The notes below the pieces were generated by a model. It ran no database searches, was not told the DNA's origin, and saw only the letters and a list, made by a program, of their open reading frames with translations. From Lumnitzera littorea (Eukaryota > Streptophyta > Magnoliopsida > Myrtales > Combretaceae): DNA of 64,000 nucleotides. The translations under genes were made by a program, and so were the position numbers. The first letter of the stretch is position 1. Every line of letters begins with the position of its first letter. Shown piece after piece: positions 57,603 to 64,000 of this stretch. The stretch lies in contig JAMXBB010000006.1 in assembly GCA_024138015.1 (NCBI GenBank), positions 74,123,077 through 74,187,076 of the forward strand. The letters run 5' to 3'.

Positions 57603-60600
57603 TTATCTGCAGAGCTCGGAGCATAGCTGCTCTAGTGACCCTGGGGGCTTGTTATTGTCAGATAATACATAAATGTTACTTCTCCCATTACTCATGCATG
57701 TTAAGTTCAGCATATTCCCTGATTGATTGCTCTGCAAACCAACGACAAGATAGACACATTAGCCCACTAATCCAATGCGGCAATGAACTAAGTTTCGGCA
57801 TACGAGTTTACCAGAGGGAAGGCAACTTAATTTTTAGAGGAAATTTGGGTCGGGTAAAAGCATATTGGAAGGTCTATATATTTTTCTATTAAAAATCAAC
57901 CAAGTTCTTTATGTATTAAACGGTCTTTTAGTTCCTCCATATTTATGCCAAAATTCAATTAAATCCTATATGTTTTTAATCGAATCCTTCTGAGTATTTT
58001 ATATTCGTATTTTGCATTAAATAAGTCCCTCCATATATTGGAAAATATGTGCACAAGAAACTTAAATGAATTTTATGGCCCAAACTTGGAAGTACTTCAA
58101 CCATACCCCGTTCCTTCAGTAAAATCAATAGTGTTAAGGGCATTCTAATGTTTCCATTAACATGTCTTGGAGAGGGCACTTCAAATTTTTTTATGAGCCA
58201 ACAACTTGTGAATTTAATGAATTAGCCCCTTATAGGTGCAAACAACCACGTATCTCTCTTTCTTTGTCAAAAATCAGAAAGTAAAATTTGCAATGGAGGA
58301 AAGAAGCAATGTGTGGCATCATTTACCTCGCAATACAGATTCTTTGAGTTGCAACTCCATTTGGATGTCGGAATACAGCTCAAATAATGACACCAAGAGC
58401 AATAATCATTCGCATTAACACCACGGAATAGCATAACTAGGCCCACCGTAAATCTGTTGGAATTAATTACCAGCTGGTTAGGAAAATTCAACAAGTTGTA
58501 CCGACTACCAGGGGAATGAGTGAAACAGAAGAAAATGAGAAACTCACCCAGAAATTAGCACAGCCAAAGAGATACCGCACAGGACATATTGATAAACCTT
58601 GTGCTTTGGTTTAACAGAACTTGCAGCACATCCTGGAGGAGCATGTTTTTGGTTAACCCATGCAAACTGGGGACGTATCAAGAAGACGAACCCGAGCAGT
58701 AAACCATTAAGGAATCCTCCAATATGAGCAAAGTTGTCTACATGTGGAAGGATTCCTAATGTCAAATTCAATACGATGATAAAAATGAGCGTCAACAATG
58801 CTGCCAACTGCGAAGAGAAAGAAAAAAGTTAAATGGTAGGTGATTTTGAGCACATCAAACAGCGATATACAATTTCTTCATCGAACACATACCTTGTTTG
58901 CATATATTGTCCAATTCGTAATAAGCTCTGATAGCATACTTCCAAGTAAACCAAATAAAGCTCCAGACGCACCGACTGAGATACTTGATTGGATGAAAAG
59001 GCCTGAGAGTAGACTCCCACCAAAGCCAGATATGACATACAACAACCCAATTCTAACTGAAAAAACAAAAAAGAAAGACCATCGACAGAGTAAACATCTT
59101 TAGAAATCTTTCTCTATAAGTGATGCTTATGTACAATTCAAGATGCAAGGAGTTTTGGTGCGTACTAAAACCAAATTCCTGCTCGAGTCGAATCCCTATG
59201 GCAAGCAGACTTAACATATTGGCGAGAACATGGAAGAGTCCTGCATGCAACCATATACAACTGAATATTCGCCAAGCCTGGTGTCCTTGAACCACTTTCT
59301 GAATTTCCATTGCACCCATCTTGACTAGACTGGAAAATGAAGAAGAAGAAGAAAATACGGAGAAGATTAAATATATTCCCCAATCATATGGTTGAGCAGC
59401 CATTATACAAGCTGTACCCTACTAAAAGTAACACAAAATTTGCAAGGCTAAAATTTTTTATCGCTCATGGACGTAAACTTAACAAGGAGTTAAAACTGGA
59501 GATCATCTATAAGAATCCATGTACCTATTGCCTTAATCACATTTAATCATTTTGATACAAGGGACCCAAGTCCATGTCTTAGTCAATACATGAGGTTAAA
59601 ACATCAAAATATATGAGTACAAATCACATATATCTACAGGGGTAAGCTTAGACTGATAGTTCCTGGTCTATGGATGCAGCACCATCTCTAATGCTTGCAC
59701 AAGCAAACACAAATGTGGGGGAGTGAACAGCACAGTCGATCTATCTTATATGGTGGAAGATCATGGATCCTCATTCAATGATATTCGTTACCATATGGCA
59801 AGGCAAACGAGGCCATACTTCTGTTGAACTTTATATTAGGACAGTGTATTTATTGCCAATGACGAAAGAGGAAACCACAAATTTTAGTCCTTGACATAAA
59901 GGCAACATGGTAATCTACAAGGCCTCTAATTATATTTTGATTCACTGATTCTTTTTTCCTTCGTATGCCATTTAGTTTCTCTAGTGGTCAGATCTGGTAT
60001 TTGCAGAGTCCAAGTAGTGGCAACGTTTCTTCACCTAAGTTTTTCCGAATGCTTTTGAACATTTAATCCAATCCGTCTTCTCAATTTTGGGGCGGAAAGA
60101 AATGAATATCCTTTCATCGATTAAGAAATAAATTTCAACACTTTGTGATCTCAAGTTAATAGCAATGCATTTAAACATGCCATTGTCAATCCATTATGCT
60201 GACAAAAATGGATAGAATGGCCAGCATTTTCCTGGCTTTTCAAATTTGTAGTAAAGTCTAGATCAATGCTCTTATCCCAAACCAGTAGCCACATTTTATC
60301 CTCCCATCACATTCTTCATTTCAGGAAAATAATGCACCTGGTTATATTCATGAACAAATACATGTAAATGAAATCAGTGGGGTGTGAAAAGCTTCAACAA
60401 AGTGCCCAAACTGTTTTTCCCTTTTGAACACAAGCTTCTTTCACCTGACACTAGATTCTACATCTAGTCCACAAAATAACTTTATTGACTGGGTTATGGG
60501 CAGGCAGCTCAATTGTACCAGTAAAACATGTTGGTTTTTCCAGATTAATTAAAGAAAGGGACTTGAGATCGGTTTTAGAAACTGAAAATTATGATATTCT

Positions 60601-61531
60601 ACCATTGCATTACAATCTCCACTCCAAATTCTAATTAGATTCCAATCCTCGTACTCAAGCATAACCTTAGCTCCTCTGTTTCCAAGCAATCTACATACAA
60701 GACATGTATCAGTTTTAAGCCTTCTATGAAACTTCAGGCACGGTTCTTATGATTTCTTTCAACTTCATCCATTAAGGTGCCCAATCCTAGCCACTAATAA
60801 ATCCAAAACAGACAACGTAAAATGTATCGAGTTACATGATCAAGGATGACTATAGCATCAAACCCTCATCCATACAACACCAAGTAATTTGCTCATTCCA
60901 ATCTCCAAACCAATGCTGTTAGCAGTATGACGTCAGAGATTATTATCATACATACATGGTTAGACACCGTAGGACTACAGTGTATAATAATTTTTCAAAA
61001 TCAATCTATATGGATAATATTCCGCATAACCTCTGATGTGAAACTGCTAATAAACCCAATTTGTTCAATAAATAAATTTTGAAAAGATGAATAAAGCAAA
61101 TGAAGTAAAGAAATTAGAAAGATTAAAATAATAATAATAATAATAATAACAGAGAAGAAGAAGAAGAAGAAGCATTTGACGTAAGAGGACGAGAAACACA
61201 AAACTCACGTATTTGATGAAGGACCAAGGAGAGGATTCTCTCTAAGTGGCTGAAAAGAGAACTTCCCCAGAAACCTCCAGGTACAAGACCCTGAATTCCT
61301 CGGACAGTCATTAACGTACATTGTCACCGTAAAAAGCGAAAGATTTGCCACCACAAAAGATGGCACTAGCCATGAGGTCCACCTCCTAAAGGGTGTATAT
61401 TCATCGAAAATCTGTGGCGGTGGCTGTGATCCTGGCCCTGCCACGGGGGATTGAACCGCTTTGATTCCATTCTCTTCCCGTGGCTGATGTACCTTGATCT
61501 CCACCACCTCATTAGAAGAATGCTTCTCCAT
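57603..61531 (-). CDS. RBL: Rhomboid-like intramembrane serine protease (six exons)
   Basis: The protease cuts transmembrane substrates within the membrane, probably in the Golgi or endomembranes. Exons: 61531-61209, 59329-59166, 59056-58893, 58807-58548, 58453-58327, 57731-57603. All five introns have GT...AG ends and the phases join cleanly, giving 388 residues, about the length of Arabidopsis RBL1. Residues 51-72 form the first membrane span. HAGLFHVLAN holds His141 and Asn145, the oxyanion-site pair. GASGALFG holds the nucleophile Ser193, and HVDNFAHIGG the catalytic His245. A seventh span lies near 288-313. A Cys-rich tail follows (CSWCHYLSC, 322-330) and ends SELCR. All key residues are present, so the gene looks functional. 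The start is the first ATG after an in-frame stop; an upstream TTG is not needed. It could be RBL1 or a close paralogue. Confidence 0.95.
57732..58326 (-). other. RBL intron 5, enlarged, with transposon-like sequence
   Basis: At 595 bp this intron is much longer than introns 2-4 (85-109 bp). The part at about 57893-58225 has blocks such as GGTCTTTTAGTTCCTCCAT and CAATTAAATCCTATATG, of the kind found in short plant transposon remnants. Donor GTAAAT and acceptor TTTGCAG are intact. Confidence 0.6.
59330..61208 (-). other. RBL intron 1 (1.88 kb)
   Basis: Donor AC|GTGAGT and acceptor TTTTCCAG. It contains an (AAT)n run at 61126-61148 and a (GAA)n run at 61152-61171 near the donor side. No coding sequence or further exon was recognised inside. 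Confidence 0.85.
61126..61171. repeat. (AAT)n and (GAA)n microsatellites
   Basis: Two adjacent trinucleotide runs inside RBL intron 1, roughly 35-80 bp from the splice donor. Likely length-polymorphic. Confidence 0.9.
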
Positions 61532-61830
61532 GAATGTAGGACGACGAGGATCAAAGTACAACGATTCAAGATAGTATCATGGGTGCATTAATGTGTGTTA
61601 TGTTTGGAATAAGGAAGAGATATGATTAGCGCGTATGATGTTAGGGGTTGGCTTTGGCTTGTCTTGGAGGGAAGGGAATGAATGAAACGGTTAAGTGTTT
61701 TACCAACCAAACGGAACGCGGATGTCAATTGTGAAGGCTCCGTTGTTCGTGTGGTCGGTTGGTGCTGTTAGTGGTAGGGGATCATCTATATAAGTAAAAT
61801 ATTCATATAATTAAAATCTTTAAAAGCTTA
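61532..61830 (-). promoter_or_regulatory. Presumed RBL 5' UTR and core promoter
   Basis: The region upstream of the ATG is less AT-rich than its surroundings up to about 61780. A TATA-like CTTATATAG (minus) lies at 61785-61793, about 255 bp upstream of the ATG, a plausible distance for a plant core promoter with a 5' UTR of about 220 bp. Confidence 0.35.
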
Positions 61831-64000
61831 AGTAATTGTTATAATTAAAATTATTATTTTTATTAACATTAAATATTATTTAATAAAAAAACTAATATTA
61901 AAATAATATTATAAAATTATATACAACTTATATTATGAGTAAAATTATTTTTCTTTATAATATCTACATCTAATTTCTCTCTCTTTCTTTCTTCTCTCTC
62001 CCACTTTTTTATCTCTTTTCTTTTACAATTTTTAATGAAGCCCATTTTTTTTTCACAATTTTCATAATTTCTTTCATTAATATGATTTTTTAAAAAAAGT
62101 CATTAGAAATTATACAGGTATATTAAAAATAAAATTTTTAATGGTTAATATAAAATATTTTATTATAAGCTTGTAATAAATATATGTTTCTTTTTTTTAT
62201 TAGATGAAAAAAAAAATTTACACATATAAGTGTAGCGCAACTAATATTATTATATAAACATGAATGATGAATTTAATAGATTTTAGACAGGAAAAAGATA
62301 AATGAATTTAATAGATTGAAGAAGGTCATAGTTTCATTCATTCATCCATCTCATTGACTAGTTAAAAGCTGTGTTATTTTAAAGTGCATATCATATCAAA
62401 GAATGTCCCGTAATTTTATGCAAATTTCAGCTTGCAATATATCTCCAAGAAAATGATAATTTTGTTTAAAAGGTTATCACGATTAACATGTTAATAATAC
62501 GTGTTTATATATTTAAAGATTGCTGGACTACTATTACATAGTTATGTGAGAGGACATGCACAAACAATGCATGTAGTAAATAGAAAATATTTAAACTATT
62601 CATTGTTGAATATTAAATAATTATAGAATAAATATGAAATAATTATTTCATATTGTTTGTCTTATAAGAAAAGAAATTGCCACTATCCTTTATTAATCCA
62701 CACAATATATTATATAATGTGGAATTAAAAGGAAATATAGATAATACTGATAATTAATAAGTTCATATTAAATTAAAAGTATACCATACTGCATGGAGAG
62801 AGCCATTAGAGCTATTGACAGCATTGGAACATTGGAATTTAGGTTTTAGAAATAATAATAAAGAAATAGTGGGTGTAAAGTGGGATACTGACATAGTAAA
62901 TTAAGGAAGTTGCACTATTTTCTAAATTAATTTTTCAAGAATATTATATTTATATATATGCATATATTTAAAACTATTTAATTCATCAAAGTGGGTTTGG
63001 CAGTTTTAATGTTATAGATATAGTTTACATATTTTAACTTTATACGATTATTGGTGATTCTTATATATTTATATAAAATGCTACAATATTTACAAAGAGT
63101 TATAATCATTCAAATTATTGAAATATAGCAACATACCAAAAGTTGTGTCTTTTTGCATTTAGCCATCAGGAGGTTGTAACTCCTCCATTGGTATCATACG
63201 TTAGATTTGTCTCTTGAATAATAAGAATATATAAGCAATAATAACGAAAAAGCATAAAATAGCTAGATGTTATTATTAAGAAAAAAACATAAATGAAAAA
63301 AAAATTATTAACCTAAATATACTATTAATGAGAAGTTTTAAATGAAAAAAATTTTCAATATATATATATATATATGTATATGATAGCTTTTGAGAAATTA
63401 CTCATAACTAAAAGTTAATAGCAAATAGGCAATATTAAAAGAAGAATCGTACTAAGGAGTTATAACAATAAAAAAAATTTTGTAAAAAAAAAAAGGGTAA
63501 TAAAGAGGTGAAAAAAAAAGTTTCTAAAATTATATACTATAATAGATAATGATTTTTTTTGAATAATTATTGTAATTAATATTTCAACAACATATTCTAA
63601 TATCATTTACATATTTAAAGGACGTTCTCATGCCGTATAGAAAGAGTTATAACATTCAAAATAATGAAAACTAGGTAAAACCCCGAGCATTGCATAAATT
63701 CCAATTTTAAGTACATAGAATTTGTACATTTTATAGATTTGTATATAATCATGACAATTAACATGCTAACAATACATGTTGAGGATAAATATCTATTAGT
63801 AATGCATTTTGCCTTAGGCTTCTAAGTCTACGCCTATATGATCAAAGGAAGGTAAGAAGAGCAACGAATAAACATAGTAACTAATCATGGCCACAAGATT
63901 CTCTCCATGATCTACTCCACACAACTAAAGATTAGGGGAGTCAATGGGAAGCGTTTTACTTGCCATATCCATCCTTCTCATGCCTATAAATATCTTTGAA
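61831..64000. other. AT-rich intergenic DNA
   Basis: No gene recognised. Simple-sequence features include a CT-rich tract at 61976-62001 and a (TA)n run at 63357-63375. The tract at 61976-62001 could be part of the RBL upstream region. Confidence 0.6.

Noticed and set aside
61532..61569. Upstream TTG start extending the rhomboid protein
   Set aside because: Plant genes rarely start at TTG, and the first in-frame ATG at 61531 gives a family-typical length.

Overview
The window is nuclear DNA of a flowering plant, probably a eudicot. It is very AT-rich, gene-poor and packed with decayed LTR retrotransposons. It holds one clearly intact host gene, a six-exon rhomboid-like intramembrane serine protease (RBL type) on the minus strand at about 57.6-61.5 kb. 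The species cannot be named from the sequence alone. No rRNA gene, free-standing tRNA gene, CRISPR array or bacterial-type operon was found.

Region 1-28 kb is a deep nest of retrotransposons that can be unpicked from target-site duplications (TSDs) and interrupted reading frames. A scrap of Ty3/gypsy reverse transcriptase (5590-5754, minus) is abutted on one side by a chromovirus-like LTR (2595-5589) and on the other by an Athila-like element on the plus strand. The LTR of that Athila-like element (5755-6234 joined to 23719-24630) is split by a Ty3/gypsy element on the minus strand (6235-23713, TSD GACTT). That element's pol gene is split between RT and RNase H by a solo LTR on the plus strand (8815-19844, TSD CTGTC/CTATC). 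The solo LTR is split by a Tat-like element on the minus strand (10266-18812, TSD CGCCC), and the 3' LTR of that one is broken by a further Athila-like fragment. The gag-protease-RT remnant of the Athila-like host resumes at 24.7-27.1 kb and stops where another LTR begins.

Region 28-33.6 kb is AT-rich DNA without a recognisable gene. It contains a foldback, MITE-like inverted repeat (31.57-31.89 kb) and local duplications. Region 33.6-51.3 kb is a second nest: a non-autonomous Athila-like element on the plus strand (LTRs 33635-34552 and 49900-51280) contains a 12-kb Tat/Ogre-like element on the minus strand (34553-46462). The inner element keeps ORF1, gag, RT, RNase H and a second RNase H, but has lost integrase and any recognisable protease.

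Region 51.3-55.4 kb carries a possible copia-like end and a solo LTR of 3.6 kb with a perfect TSD (TGAAC). Region 55.4-57.6 kb shows no confident gene. The RBL gene follows, and 61.6-64 kb is AT-rich intergenic DNA containing its presumed promoter.

All retroelement genes here are interrupted by stops and frameshifts, many of them C-to-T or G-to-A changes at Trp and Gln codons, so none should be treated as a functional protein gene. The most unusual signals are a hairpin upstream of the 3' LTR whose stem sequence differs between elements while pairing and loop are kept, tRNA-like A-box/B-box modules inside the long LTRs, and the foldback element at 31.6 kb.
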